Part shown: piece by piece, positions 26,125 through 34,650 of the stretch
Layout of the letters: each line of letters begins with the position of its first letter
Position numbering within the stretch: position 1 is the stretch's first letter
Program-made: the position numbers and the translations under genes
Assembly (NCBI GenBank): GCA_903843135.1
Contig: CAIMOS010000246.1
Span: 1-50,397 of the forward strand
Source of the DNA: an uncultured Ignavibacteriales bacterium
GTDB taxonomy: Bacteria; Bacteroidota; Ignavibacteria; Ignavibacteriales; Ignavibacteriaceae
DNA length: 50,397 nt
Reading direction: 5' to 3'
Notes under the pieces: generated by a model
Told to the model about the DNA's origin: nothing
Databases searched by the model: none
The model's input: only the letters and a program-made list of their open reading frames with translations

Positions 26125-27390
26125 TCAATCGAACAGGAAATCCGTATTCATAACCTCAGGCATCTGCACCGGCTGCGAGTATAGGAATGCGCCGGCGGGA
26201 TGGGTATAGCCCAATTGATTTGCCAGAGAAAGGAGGGCCGCTTTCTGAGCATCGGAAAGTGAATTATAAACATTAGTAAACACTGTCGCGTAATAATAAC
26301 TTAGCTCACCGTCAAGCTCACCGTATCGCCGTGACAGCGAGATTACCGTTGCGGAGTCAGCCGTCTGTCCCGATAAAAATTTTCTTAGCTGCTGCGAGAT
26401 CAGTTCCCTTTTTGCGACCAATTCAGTCAGCGCGCTTCTCTGAAGATCAACTATCCCCCTCACCTGTTCAGCCTGTTCCGTTGTTAAAATGTTAAGGAAA
26501 TTCTGCCCGGCAGACGCAGTAAGCTGCTCATTTATAGTATAGTTCGGATTTCCCATCGCCGGCCAGTCTTTCAGGTAGAAAGAACCGAAATATGTTCCCT
26601 GTCTTTCAGGGCAGAAGTAAACATCCGACTCAACATTTCCGGCGTACCAGGAATACATCTCACTCGCGTATGTCATAACAGCCACGTTCACATCCTGCGG
26701 CAGGTTCAGTGCGCGCAGCGGATCAGTAAGCGCGCTGTTCCAGTTTCCGATGCCGTTAAGTGCTTTAAGCACATCAAGTTTCGCTTTTTGTTCCGTGCTT
26801 AATGAAGCTGCGACTTTACCGAATAACTGTGCACGGTCAAAGCTTATCTCACCGTCAAGCCTGTAAACTTCAGCGGTATAATTCATTACGGCTGATTTGC
26901 TCAACCGGGTTGCGTTTGAAGGGAAATCACTCTCCTTCAGCCTTCTGAAAGCTTTCAGCAGAGGGAACCTTTTATATGCAAATTCATTGATAGAGTTTAT
27001 CTGGTTCTGCGCTCTCTCTACGAACATATTTATCTGTTCTGCCGTTAAAATATTTAGTACATTAACCGCAATGACAGTAACGAAGCTCGTATTGTGCCCG
27101 AGGTTAGTCGGATCGTTGTCCCGCAGATACTGGAATCCGCTGTAATCGGCAACTTTTCCCGGAGGGAGAAATGACTGCGAGCCAAGGTTCCCGGTAAGAA
27201 AGGCGAGACCGTCAAACGCGATCGTGTTTCTCTGAGCTTCGTCAGAAATCGTTTGTGTTATGGTGAATTTGGCGGTATTGTTTATAACAGGAGAAACCGG
27301 GCTATCTTCGTCAGAGGATTTACAATTAAAGCTGCTGACGGCTAAAAAAGCAATGATAGTAATCTTCATTAAATTCGAGACGGGTTTCAT
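26125..27390 (-). CDS. Lipoprotein with duplicated LTxxQ helical modules, first gene of the operon
   Basis: 421 aa. A lipobox SSFNC gives a diacylated Cys near residue 23; an internal ATG at 27369 (MKITIIAF) could be the true start. The body is an internal duplication. Each half opens with a P-rich, aromatic segment (YSGFQYLRD / YFGSFYLKD, then GHNTSF / NPNYTI), runs into NILTAEQ / NILTTEQ, then LDGEISF / LDGELSY, and closes with SLSTEQKAKL / SLSDAQKAAL. LTxxQ helices are the mark of Spy/CpxP-type periplasmic proteins. It lacks a T9SS domain, unlike all the downstream products, so it may anchor or chaperone in the cell envelope. No specific function is recognised. Confidence 0.85.
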   Translation of the reverse strand: MKPVSNLMKITIIAFLAVSSFNCKSSDEDSPVSPVINNTAKFTITQTISDEAQRNTIAFDGLAFLTGNLGSQSFLPPGKVADYSGFQYLRDNDPTNLGHNTSFVTVIAVNVLNILTAEQINMFVERAQNQINSINEFAYKRFPLLKAFRRLKESDFPSNATRLSKSAVMNYTAEVYRLDGEISFDRAQLFGKVAASLSTEQKAKLDVLKALNGIGNWNSALTDPLRALNLPQDVNVAVMTYASEMYSWYAGNVESDVYFCPERQGTYFGSFYLKDWPAMGNPNYTINEQLTASAGQNFLNILTTEQAEQVRGIVDLQRSALTELVAKRELISQQLRKFLSGQTADSATVISLSRRYGELDGELSYYYATVFTNVYNSLSDAQKAALLSLANQLGYTHPAGAFLYSQPVQMPEVMNTDFLFD

Positions 27391-27425
27391 ATCATTATCC
27401 TTAAAATCATACTGTTCTTATGTTA

Positions 27426-27456
27426 ATTATATACCCGGTTTGCTGCTTTGACGTCA
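27426..27456 (-). promoter_or_regulatory. Candidate promoter of the lipoprotein/phosphatase/sulfotransferase operon
   Basis: On the minus strand a TATAAT box (27431-27426) lies 35 bp upstream of the first start codon. A perfect palindrome TGACGTCA (27449-27456) sits 17 bp further up, exactly over the -35 position, where a good TTGACA is absent. This suggests a promoter dependent on, or blocked by, a bound regulator. The assignment is by eye only. Confidence 0.4.
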
Positions 27457-27530
27457 TACCAGAAATTCAGGTTTTCAGAACATTGGACAACACACGGAAG
27501 AAAAACTTGCGGAGGGATCATTCGGAATAA

Positions 27531-27565
27531 AAAAAAGCCCCCGGGCATCAAAATACCCGGGGGCT
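27531..27565 (-). terminator. Intrinsic terminator of the sigma-factor operon
   Basis: A 10-bp GC-rich perfect stem AGCCCCCGGG / CCCGGGGGCT (27536-27545 with 27556-27565) is followed on the minus strand by a long T-run (27536-27528). It separates the sigma/anti-sigma/sensor operon from the downstream lipoprotein-led operon. Confidence 0.9.
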
Positions 27566-27588
27566 CTTCATCAACCGGAGTGCAGTAT

Positions 27589-28482
27589 CTACTTTCTCCT
27601 TTTTTGCAGCATTTTTTCAAATTCGATTTTTTGGTTCGCCTCAAGGATTTTCATAATTGCCGCGTCTTCTTCGTTCTTTATCTTCAGCTTTTCTTGTTCA
27701 ATTATCTCCCGGTCAGGGTTCTGTATCCCGCGCAGTTTCTCTCCCTTCTGCCTGGATGAAGCTAATATCTCTTTTACTTTAACCTCCTGTTCGGGATTTA
27801 ACGAAAGCCGTTCTGAATACTTTGCGAGCTTTTCATCAATATCCGGGGGACCTCCCCTTTCGTCCCTCGGTTCTCCGGGCGGTCCAGGTTTCTCACTGCG
27901 GCCGGGCTTTTTGTCTTTATTGCCTTCTTCGCCTTTTCTGTCTTTGGGAGGCCTGTTTCGCGGTCCGTTTCGGGGTTCATCGTTCGGCGGTTCGCCGCGC
28001 AGTTCATCTTGCGGCGGCTTGCGCCCGAATACTTCGAGCAGTATCGGTTTAAGTTTTTCTTTCTGCTCAGGAGTGCAGAGCGCGAGCAAATCATTGAAAT
28101 GCTCATACCTTAGCACCTCAACACGCGCCTGAATCTCACCAACTGCTTTTGCCTTCTCGGCGACTTTCTCTGTATCGCGCTTCCCGCTGTACAGATCCTC
28201 CGCTATCAGCTTTTTCAGGACCGCGAGGCTGTCATTATACTTTTTCATCAGATCGGGTTTCTGCGCGCGCAGTTCTTCCAGCTTCTTCATCTGTCCGTCG
28301 CTCAGCCCGAGGACCTCTTTGAGCAGTCGTGCGGGATCATCCTTGCCCGCTTTCGCGGGTCCCGGCGCGTTATAATTATCCCTGCCGGCAAGCATCCAGA
28401 TGGCCGATATGGAAATCAGGTTAACAGCGAGCAGAACGGCAATCAACCAGTTCTTCATTTTATTTTGGCTTACAAGGTCCAT
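27589..28482 (-). CDS. Membrane-anchored LTxxQ periplasmic sensor (CnrX/Spy-like)
   Basis: 297 aa from ATG 28482. A longer frame from TTG 28518 would overlap the upstream gene, whereas the ATG leaves a normal 10-bp gap. One membrane helix near the N terminus (NWLIAVLLAVNLISISAIWM) is followed by Spy/CnrX-like helices with LGLSDGQMKKL and CTPEQKEKLKPIL. Next come about 60 residues of low-complexity linker rich in Pro, Arg, Lys, Glu and Gly, and then another helical module with LSLNPEQEVKVKEIL and a charged tail. Members of this superfamily sense metals or envelope damage and control the sigma factor encoded with them. The long charged linker between helical modules is unusual. Confidence 0.85.
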   Translation of the reverse strand: MDLVSQNKMKNWLIAVLLAVNLISISAIWMLAGRDNYNAPGPAKAGKDDPARLLKEVLGLSDGQMKKLEELRAQKPDLMKKYNDSLAVLKKLIAEDLYSGKRDTEKVAEKAKAVGEIQARVEVLRYEHFNDLLALCTPEQKEKLKPILLEVFGRKPPQDELRGEPPNDEPRNGPRNRPPKDRKGEEGNKDKKPGRSEKPGPPGEPRDERGGPPDIDEKLAKYSERLSLNPEQEVKVKEILASSRQKGEKLRGIQNPDREIIEQEKLKIKNEEDAAIMKILEANQKIEFEKMLQKRRK

Positions 28483-28492
28483 TTTCAACTTT

Positions 28493-28807
28493 CTAAAAAT
28501 TTGTTTCGGTTTGTTCAATCTGAAATTCTGATTTCATTTCAGTTACCAGCCGCGCCCTTAGAGAAGCATCGGCTTCCTTTGTGTATACATAAAAAATAGT
28601 TAATACATTTATCAGCAGAAGAAGAATAATAAGCGCCGGATTTATAACCACACTAAAAGGCAAAGAACGCTTCCGCGCCGGCTCTTTCCCCTCCATAGCG
28701 GCTTTAAGCCTTGTATAAAGAAAAGGATTAGCCTCAAGGACCGTATCGTTGTCGTACGCTTCAAGTGTTTTTTCCACTTCTTCCATTATCCGTAAATCTT
28801 TTTTCAT
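28493..28807 (-). CDS. Small membrane anti-sigma-like protein
   Basis: 104 aa. A charged cytosolic N-terminal half of about 50 residues (MKKDLRIMEEVEKTLEAYDN) is followed by one membrane helix (VINPALIILLLLINVLTIFYVY) and a short periplasmic tail. No zinc-binding HxxxCxxC motif is present. Position directly after the sigma gene (19 bp) and before the periplasmic sensor argues for a CnrY-like anti-sigma role; sequence similarity alone would not show this. Confidence 0.78.
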   Translation of the reverse strand: MKKDLRIMEEVEKTLEAYDNDTVLEANPFLYTRLKAAMEGKEPARKRSLPFSVVINPALIILLLLINVLTIFYVYTKEADASLRARLVTEMKSEFQIEQTETNF

Positions 28808-28826
28808 AGTAAAAACCGTAATGATA

Positions 28827-29402
28827 TTATAATTGCTTTTTGTAATAATCGTAAAGCCATTTTCTCAGATTCTGCTTCGCGCGATGTATCAGCGATTCAA
28901 CCGAAGAAACGCTCGTATTCAGGATCAAAGAGATTTCCTGATAACTCATCTCCTGGTATTTGCTGAGCGTAAAAGCGATCCTCTGATTGTCCGGCAGTTT
29001 TTCAAGCGCTGTTCCCAGGACTCTCGCCCGTTCCTGGTTCTCAAGTTCCTTTTCCGGCCCTGATTCCCCGGGAGCGGGTATTCTCTCTTCCAATTTGTCT
29101 TCTCCGAATAAATTAATCAGATTCGCGAAACGCTTTTTCCTCTTCTGTCTTTTCAGCTGATTAAGGCACTTTGTAATCGCGATCCTGTATATCCAGGTTG
29201 AAAGTTTTGAATCCCCTCTGAATCTTCCGACCGACTCAAATACCTGCAAAAAGACTTCCTGCGTTATGTCCTCAGCTGCTTCACGGTTCCGTAAAAACTT
29301 ATATGAACAGTTCAGCACCATTTTCTGATACATTCCGACAACGATGCGGAAAGTATCGTCATCTCCGTTCTTAAGGTTTTTAATTATTTCGGAATCGTTC
29401 AT
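28827..29402 (-). CDS. ECF RNA polymerase sigma factor
   Basis: 191 aa with the two ECF domains. Region 2 (about 20-90) has KFLRNREAAEDITQEVFLQVFESVGRF-type helices, including the -10 recognition stretch KLSTWIYRIAITKCLNQLKR. Region 4 (about 130-185) has LPDNQRIAFTLSKYQEMSYQ followed by the helix-turn-helix LNTSVSSVESLIHRAKQNLR. A short acidic linker joins them. It starts the operon with the anti-sigma-like and sensor genes; envelope signals probably release it to transcribe its own operon and others. Confidence 0.95.
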   Translation of the reverse strand: MNDSEIIKNLKNGDDDTFRIVVGMYQKMVLNCSYKFLRNREAAEDITQEVFLQVFESVGRFRGDSKLSTWIYRIAITKCLNQLKRQKRKKRFANLINLFGEDKLEERIPAPGESGPEKELENQERARVLGTALEKLPDNQRIAFTLSKYQEMSYQEISLILNTSVSSVESLIHRAKQNLRKWLYDYYKKQL

Positions 29403-29969
29403 TCAGTGATATTCGTTTTCATAAGTGTTAGACAGCATTTCGAATAAATACTTGCGGTATCCTGTTAAATTTCAGATATTAAAATAGGCAGAATTTTGAC
29501 GAGGTAATACCGCTTGTGAGCCCTGTTACATAAATCGTTAAGAATATTGCTCTTTTCACTCATTTTTTGTGGCACGTATTTTTCTTTGCTGTTAATTGCT
29601 TTGACTTTGACAAGAATATTTGTTATGTTTTATCCGAGTAAAACTTACGAGGTTTCAAATGAAAGATTTCAATCTGTCCAGGATCTATGTGGTTTTATCA
29701 TCCATCCCAAAGTATTTCAGCCAGTTGCACAAAAAAACTGATATATACAGGAATGATTTTCATTCCGCCTATACGGGGAAAAACAAATTCCAGAAATTAA
29801 ACAGTTTACACAGATTGCAGATGAAATAATCTGTTGTGACCTGAATTCCGGCGGTATAACTTTTTATTTGTTACGCTTTCTTTCTGTGCCGCCTGCAGTT
29901 TAACTATTCCTGCTGGTTCCGTGTGGGTATACGCTCCCGGACAAGTATTTTTATTTATCGAGGAGTATA
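29403..29969. other. 567-bp divergent intergenic region
   Basis: It lies between the sigma operon (-) and the exported protein gene (+). It contains an inverted repeat GCGGTAT (29454-29460) / ATACCGC (29507-29513) 52-111 bp upstream of the sigma start, possibly an operator. It also contains one short plus-strand ORF with a good ribosome site (29659-29829), listed separately. Nothing else is recognised. Confidence 0.5.
29659..29829 (+). CDS. Possible small basic protein, 56 aa
   Basis: ATG at 29659 is preceded by GAGG at 29649-29652 with ideal 6-base spacing, and TTGACA lies about 50 bp upstream. The product (MKDFNLSRIYVVLSSIPKYF...) is basic with no recognised domain. It could be a real small gene or chance; no homology argument is available. 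Confidence 0.3.
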   Translation: MKDFNLSRIYVVLSSIPKYFSQLHKKTDIYRNDFHSAYTGKNKFQKLNSLHRLQMK

Positions 29970-30725
29970 ATGTCCAGACTATTTTTAATTTTAATTTTTT
30001 CTCTCTCTTTGTTCCCTCTTCACCCCTTCGGCCTTCCCGGTGATGACGGACTGAATGCTATAATTAATTCTGTTTACAAAAAAAATCAGGATGAAGAAGC
30101 CGCTAAAAAGAAACTTGCGCGCTACAGTTACGAACGGAGAATGGACATAACCGAATCGGATGAGGACGGCACTCTCGAAAAACAATACAAGACTCTGCAA
30201 AGAGTCTATCAGTTGAATTCGAATGACAGCAGGACCGAGACGGTTTCATCTTCGAAATGGGAAGACGGCAAATGGGAGAATACCGCAAAGAAAGAGAAAG
30301 ATGGAGACCATAAAAACCGCAAATTCAAACTCGAGTTTTCGGACATCTTCTCCCCGCAGAAAAGAAGCGAATATAATTTTGAACTGATAAAACAGAACGA
30401 AGAATCAATTATTATTGAAGTGAAACCAAGAAAACCCGAAGTGGAAAAGTTTAAAGGGAAATTCTGGTTTGATCCCTCGGACTTCAGTCTGCAGAAAGCC
30501 GAACTGCAGCCGTCCGAATTCAAAACAGGGCTTAAAAATATGAATACCTACCTGGAGATGAAACAGATTAACGGCATCTCCTTCCTTTCAAAAATGGTCA
30601 ACAAGATCCATATCAAAGTATTTCTTATATACAGCGGAAAGATCAACCAGGTCATTAATTACGATAATTACAAATTCAATATTGACGAGAAAACCTTTAA
30701 CGATACTTACGCTAAATTAAAATAG
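29970..30725 (+). CDS. Exported protein, possibly LolA-like fold
   Basis: 251 aa with an AGGAG ribosome site four bases before the ATG. A hydrophobic signal peptide (about 1-22) is followed by a highly charged region (about 35-120) and a C-terminal half rich in beta strands. The segment FWFDPSDFSLQKAELQPSEF resembles the strand pattern of LolA/outer-membrane lipoprotein-sorting folds. No lipobox is visible. Function unknown; it precedes the signalling operon by 243 bp and may be independently transcribed. Confidence 0.82.
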   Translation: MSRLFLILIFSLSLFPLHPFGLPGDDGLNAIINSVYKKNQDEEAAKKKLARYSYERRMDITESDEDGTLEKQYKTLQRVYQLNSNDSRTETVSSSKWEDGKWENTAKKEKDGDHKNRKFKLEFSDIFSPQKRSEYNFELIKQNEESIIIEVKPRKPEVEKFKGKFWFDPSDFSLQKAELQPSEFKTGLKNMNTYLEMKQINGISFLSKMVNKIHIKVFLIYSGKINQVINYDNYKFNIDEKTFNDTYAKLK

Positions 30726-30968
30726 CCCTGAACAGCTTCAAGGCAGCTCTGTGTGACGATATGTCGAAAGTTTAAAAGATATTCTAATGTATTCATTTTA
30801 TTCTTTCCAAAACTTTTCAAATTATTCCAATTTAATACTTTATTTCTCCGGCTGAATTATGTACTTTTTATTTAATATTTTTTAAATCTTAATTAAAAAG
30901 TTTTCCACACTAACTGCTGGTGTGAGTCCCTGCCGCACGGCGATATTATTTAATTAAACCTGAATCGG

Positions 30969-33542
30969 ATGGAAAAGCTTAATCTGAAAATTTCGCTGAT
31001 CTTCGCCCTTGATCTCGCTCTGATGTTTCTTGGCCTGTATCATCTTCCGCAGGTCATTAACCGCGCGGATGTACCTTTTCACTATTATACCCGGAACAGC
31101 TTCGTATATGTTTCAGGGATAAAATCACAGGAAAAATCAGGCGGACTGAAACCCGGCGACGCAATACTGAAGTGGAACGGGCAAAAATTTTCCGGTTCCG
31201 GAACCCTGGAATTCCTTACCGACCTTGCACTGCCTGATGAAAACATAAAGATCGAATATTCACGGGGCGAAATAACGGGCATTACATCTATACAGCTGGT
31301 TGAGTTCTATCCTTCGAAAAGGTTTACCGTTGTGCAGGTATTCGTGTCGCTGCTGGTTTGGCTCTGCGCGGTTTATCTTTTGCTGAAGAGCCGCTACAAT
31401 TATGCGGCTTCTTACCTTCACTGGATGTTTGTTTCGTTTTCGATAGCCAACCTTATCGCCTGGGGATCAATTAAATATCATCCGGACATGGAAATAGTTA
31501 CAAGGGGAGTTTTCCTCGTCGCGTATGTCCTTGTTTCCGTTTTCTTCCTTTTGTTTACCTTCCAATACCCACGGCAGGCAACTCCTTCGGTAAAGAAAAA
31601 ACTGTGGCTGGTCATTCTGCCGAATCTTTTACTTATTGCACCTATGATCTACTATCATCTGAGCGCGATTGAACTGAAGTCGGTTGAACTTTTCGGGACA
31701 TTCCAGTTCCTCTTTGACCTGTTCAGGTCATTAATGGTTATATATTTCGTAATCGGCATAATCAGAATCATCCATTCCTACCATAGAGCCTCTCTCAGAG
31801 AAGAACGCGAACGTCTGCAGTGGATATTCTGGGGTTCGTGCATCGGGGCATTGCCGTTTCTCTTGTTTTATATATTACCTCAACTGGTACTCTCGAGATA
31901 CATAATCAGCGAAGAGATCACTATGATATTCTTTCTGGCGGTCCCCCTTTCATTTGTGATAGCGCTATTCCGTTATAAAATATATGATATTGAACTGCTT
32001 GTAAACCGCAGCATTGTTTACAGTTTTGTTATTATTGTACTCCTTGGCGGATATGTAATGGTAGTCCTTGTAACTGCATCCGAAATCAAAGGAGAGGAAG
32101 AATTTTTCCGGGACTTCAATGCTGTGTTCATAACTCTTGTCATAGCTTTCTCATTCAACTTCGTTCGAAGGAAAATACAGGATGTTATTGACAAGAAACT
32201 TTTTTCCGCGACCGTTAATTACAAAAAAGCCGTGACGCAGCTTAGCGAGACGCTGTCAAAAGCCGGAAATGAAAAATCGCTTATTGACGAAAGCCGGGAT
32301 TTTATAACAGCGCATCTGCCGGTCAGTAAGATTGAATCCTACCTGCTCAAGGATAAGAAGCTTTCTTTGTTCGGTTACTATAACAAAGAAGCGATCCCGC
32401 CGAAAACCGCGAATGACCGTTATACTATTATAGGAAACAGTTCTTCAGGTACCGGCGTTAATATTAACGCTTATATTCCTCCGGATGACATCAGGACTCC
32501 GGAATTTGATTTTTCTGATGAAAAGTTTTTTGGCGATAAGGCCGTATGCGTCCATTCCGGTTATGTCAAAATTAAACCTGAAAACCAGTCCGGTCCTGCC
32601 GATTCCTGGTTTGAACAGAATGACGCACACTGCGCGTTAGCGCTTACCGCACAGGATAAGTCACTCCTCGGACTGATACTTTTGAAACTTCCCGGGAACG
32701 AATCTATGAATGAGGATGAACTTGGCCTGCTCTCAACGCTTCAGTCGGAACTCTCTTCGGCACTCGAAAAATTCAGGATTTTTGAATCATATATTCTTGC
32801 GCGGGAAGAAAACACAAGGCTGGATGAACTGAACAAACTTAAATCCTACTTTGTTTCCAGCGTGTCCCACGATCTGAAAACACCAATAACTTCCATCAAA
32901 ATGTTCGCTGAACTTCTTCAGATGAATCCGGATACGCCGCAGGAGAAAGCCGCGGACTACCTTCGCACCATTGAAGAGGAAAGCGCGCGGCTTACACGGC
33001 TAATTAACAACCTCCTCGATTTCGCGAAGATCGAAAAAGGGACAAAAGATTACTCGTTCTCTAAAGTGAACCTTAACTCACTTGTCGGAGAAGTAATGCG
33101 CATTATGGATTATCAGCTTAAGAGCAGCAGATTTGAAGCAAAGATTAAAGTGCCCGATCAGGAGTTTATAATCAAAGGAGATAAAGATTCGATAATTGAG
33201 GCTGTCATTAATCTTATTTCCAATTCGATTAAATTCTCGGTTGAGAAGAGAGAAATTTCGATTGGACTGATACAGCGGGATCATTATGCAATTTTAACCG
33301 TCGCGGATAAAGGTCTCGGCATTAAACCTGCAAATATTAAAAACATTTTTGAACCGTTCTACAGGGAAAAGACAAAAGAAAAAAGCGCAGTCGGCGGCGC
33401 AGGCTTGGGGCTTTCCATTGTTCAGCATATTATGGATGCACACGGCGGGAAAATTGATGTGATCAGCAACGAAGGACAGGGCACAATGTTTATGCTTCTA
33501 TTCCCTCTGGACGGACAGGATGAAATCAATTCTGCTGATTGA
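30969..33542 (+). CDS. Multi-TM sensor histidine kinase with extracytoplasmic PDZ domain
   Basis: 857 aa. A membrane helix (about 8-27) is followed by a PDZ-like domain outside the membrane (about 45-110, GGLKPGDAILKWNGQKFSG). A bundle of seven or eight helices (about 120-400) follows, then a GAF-like cytosolic domain (about 415-600). The kinase has H634 in SVSHDLKTPI, the N box EAVINLISNSIKF (N752), DKGLGI (780-785) and GAGLGLSI (810-817). All catalytic boxes are intact. The layout recalls ComP-type peptide or envelope sensors. Its last 23 bp overlap the receiver-phosphatase gene, so the two are coupled. Confidence 0.93.
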   Translation: MEKLNLKISLIFALDLALMFLGLYHLPQVINRADVPFHYYTRNSFVYVSGIKSQEKSGGLKPGDAILKWNGQKFSGSGTLEFLTDLALPDENIKIEYSRGEITGITSIQLVEFYPSKRFTVVQVFVSLLVWLCAVYLLLKSRYNYAASYLHWMFVSFSIANLIAWGSIKYHPDMEIVTRGVFLVAYVLVSVFFLLFTFQYPRQATPSVKKKLWLVILPNLLLIAPMIYYHLSAIELKSVELFGTFQFLFDLFRSLMVIYFVIGIIRIIHSYHRASLREERERLQWIFWGSCIGALPFLLFYILPQLVLSRYIISEEITMIFFLAVPLSFVIALFRYKIYDIELLVNRSIVYSFVIIVLLGGYVMVVLVTASEIKGEEEFFRDFNAVFITLVIAFSFNFVRRKIQDVIDKKLFSATVNYKKAVTQLSETLSKAGNEKSLIDESRDFITAHLPVSKIESYLLKDKKLSLFGYYNKEAIPPKTANDRYTIIGNSSSGTGVNINAYIPPDDIRTPEFDFSDEKFFGDKAVCVHSGYVKIKPENQSGPADSWFEQNDAHCALALTAQDKSLLGLILLKLPGNESMNEDELGLLSTLQSELSSALEKFRIFESYILAREENTRLDELNKLKSYFVSSVSHDLKTPITSIKMFAELLQMNPDTPQEKAADYLRTIEEESARLTRLINNLLDFAKIEKGTKDYSFSKVNLNSLVGEVMRIMDYQLKSSRFEAKIKVPDQEFIIKGDKDSIIEAVINLISNSIKFSVEKREISIGLIQRDHYAILTVADKGLGIKPANIKNIFEPFYREKTKEKSAVGGAGLGLSIVQHIMDAHGGKIDVISNEGQGTMFMLLFPLDGQDEINSAD

Positions 33543-34635
33543 AGACGATCCGGCGATCTCCAAGGCGTTAACTGCCTCGTTGTCTGCCGCCGGTTACCGT
33601 GTGTTATACGCGGAGGACGGACTGTCAGGCCTGAATGCAGCCAAAGAAAAAAAGCCGGACCTTATATTGCTTGACATAATGCTCCCCTCGATGAACGGTT
33701 TTGAAATCTGCGCTGAACTGAAAAAGTCAGGATTCACTTTCCCCGTTTTTATGCTCACCAGCCTGGGCGAGGATAAGCGCAGGATGCAGGGCCTGGAAGC
33801 CGGCGCTGATGAATACATCACTAAACCTTTCAGCCTTAAGGAACTGCTGCTCAGAATTAAAAATACTTTATCGCGCGAAGAAATGATACACGAACATTCG
33901 CGCGAACTTGAGGAACAACTCAGTAAAGCGCGCGAAATTCAGATTAACTCGCTCCCTAAATCTGCGCCGGTGATTAAAGGCGTCGATATCTTCGCGGAAA
34001 TGCGCCCCGCGGCCGTTGTCGGAGGAGATTATTTTGATTTTATCAGCCTCTCGGAAGACAGGATCGGAATCATCATTGCGGATGTCTGCGGCAAGGGAAT
34101 GCCGGCAGCAATGCTTGTTCAGAAAATGCAGGGCATCGTATGTTCTCTCAACGGAAGCGGCCTGAGCGGCAAAGACATAATGATGTTTATTTACGGTCAC
34201 CTCAGGGACAGCCTTCCGAAAAACGGTTTTATTACAGCTTCTTTATTTGTATATCGAAGCTATGATTGTAAGGCTGAACTTTACAGGGCGGGACATCTCT
34301 CGTATATCATAAAGACAGGCGCGGAATTATCGGAGATCAGGCCACGCGGTTTATGGATAGGCCCGATGCCGGCAAAGGCTTTCGAAGAGAATCTTGAATG
34401 CGTCGAAATATCACTTAAACCCGGAACCGTAATCGCAATGTACACCGACGGAGTAACCGAATGCACAAACCCGGACGGAAAGGAGTTCGGTCCGGAGGGT
34501 ATTAAAAGTTTTCTGGTTTCCGCCGCGGGGACAAGCACGGAAGCCGGGGAGCGGTTGCTCGGAGAATTAGATAATTTCCGCTCACAAAAAGAACTCAACG
34601 ACGACACAACCATCATCATAATAACAGGAACATAA
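33520..34635 (+). CDS. Response regulator with PP2C/SpoIIE phosphatase output
   Basis: 371 aa. The receiver domain (1-118) has acidic residues E8-D10, phospho-acceptor D52 in LLDIMLP, T80 and K102 in TKPF. A coiled linker (115-150, ending AREIQINSLPKSAP) is the RsbU-type stalk. The PP2C-like phosphatase (about 150-370) has metal ligands GGDYFDF (D170), IADVCGKG (D188), MYTDGVTE and NDDTTI. Such proteins dephosphorylate a serine on an anti-sigma antagonist or similar switch protein; no such partner is encoded in the window, so the target lies elsewhere. Confidence 0.94.
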   Translation: MKSILLIEDDPAISKALTASLSAAGYRVLYAEDGLSGLNAAKEKKPDLILLDIMLPSMNGFEICAELKKSGFTFPVFMLTSLGEDKRRMQGLEAGADEYITKPFSLKELLLRIKNTLSREEMIHEHSRELEEQLSKAREIQINSLPKSAPVIKGVDIFAEMRPAAVVGGDYFDFISLSEDRIGIIIADVCGKGMPAAMLVQKMQGIVCSLNGSGLSGKDIMMFIYGHLRDSLPKNGFITASLFVYRSYDCKAELYRAGHLSYIIKTGAELSEIRPRGLWIGPMPAKAFEENLECVEISLKPGTVIAMYTDGVTECTNPDGKEFGPEGIKSFLVSAAGTSTEAGERLLGELDNFRSQKELNDDTTIIIITGT

Positions 34636-34650
34636 ATCAAAGAGGATTAA

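Noticed and set aside
27589-28518. Longer sensor frame starting at TTG 28518
   Set aside because: It would overlap the anti-sigma-like gene by 26 bp; ATG 28482 gives normal spacing and places the membrane helix near the N terminus.
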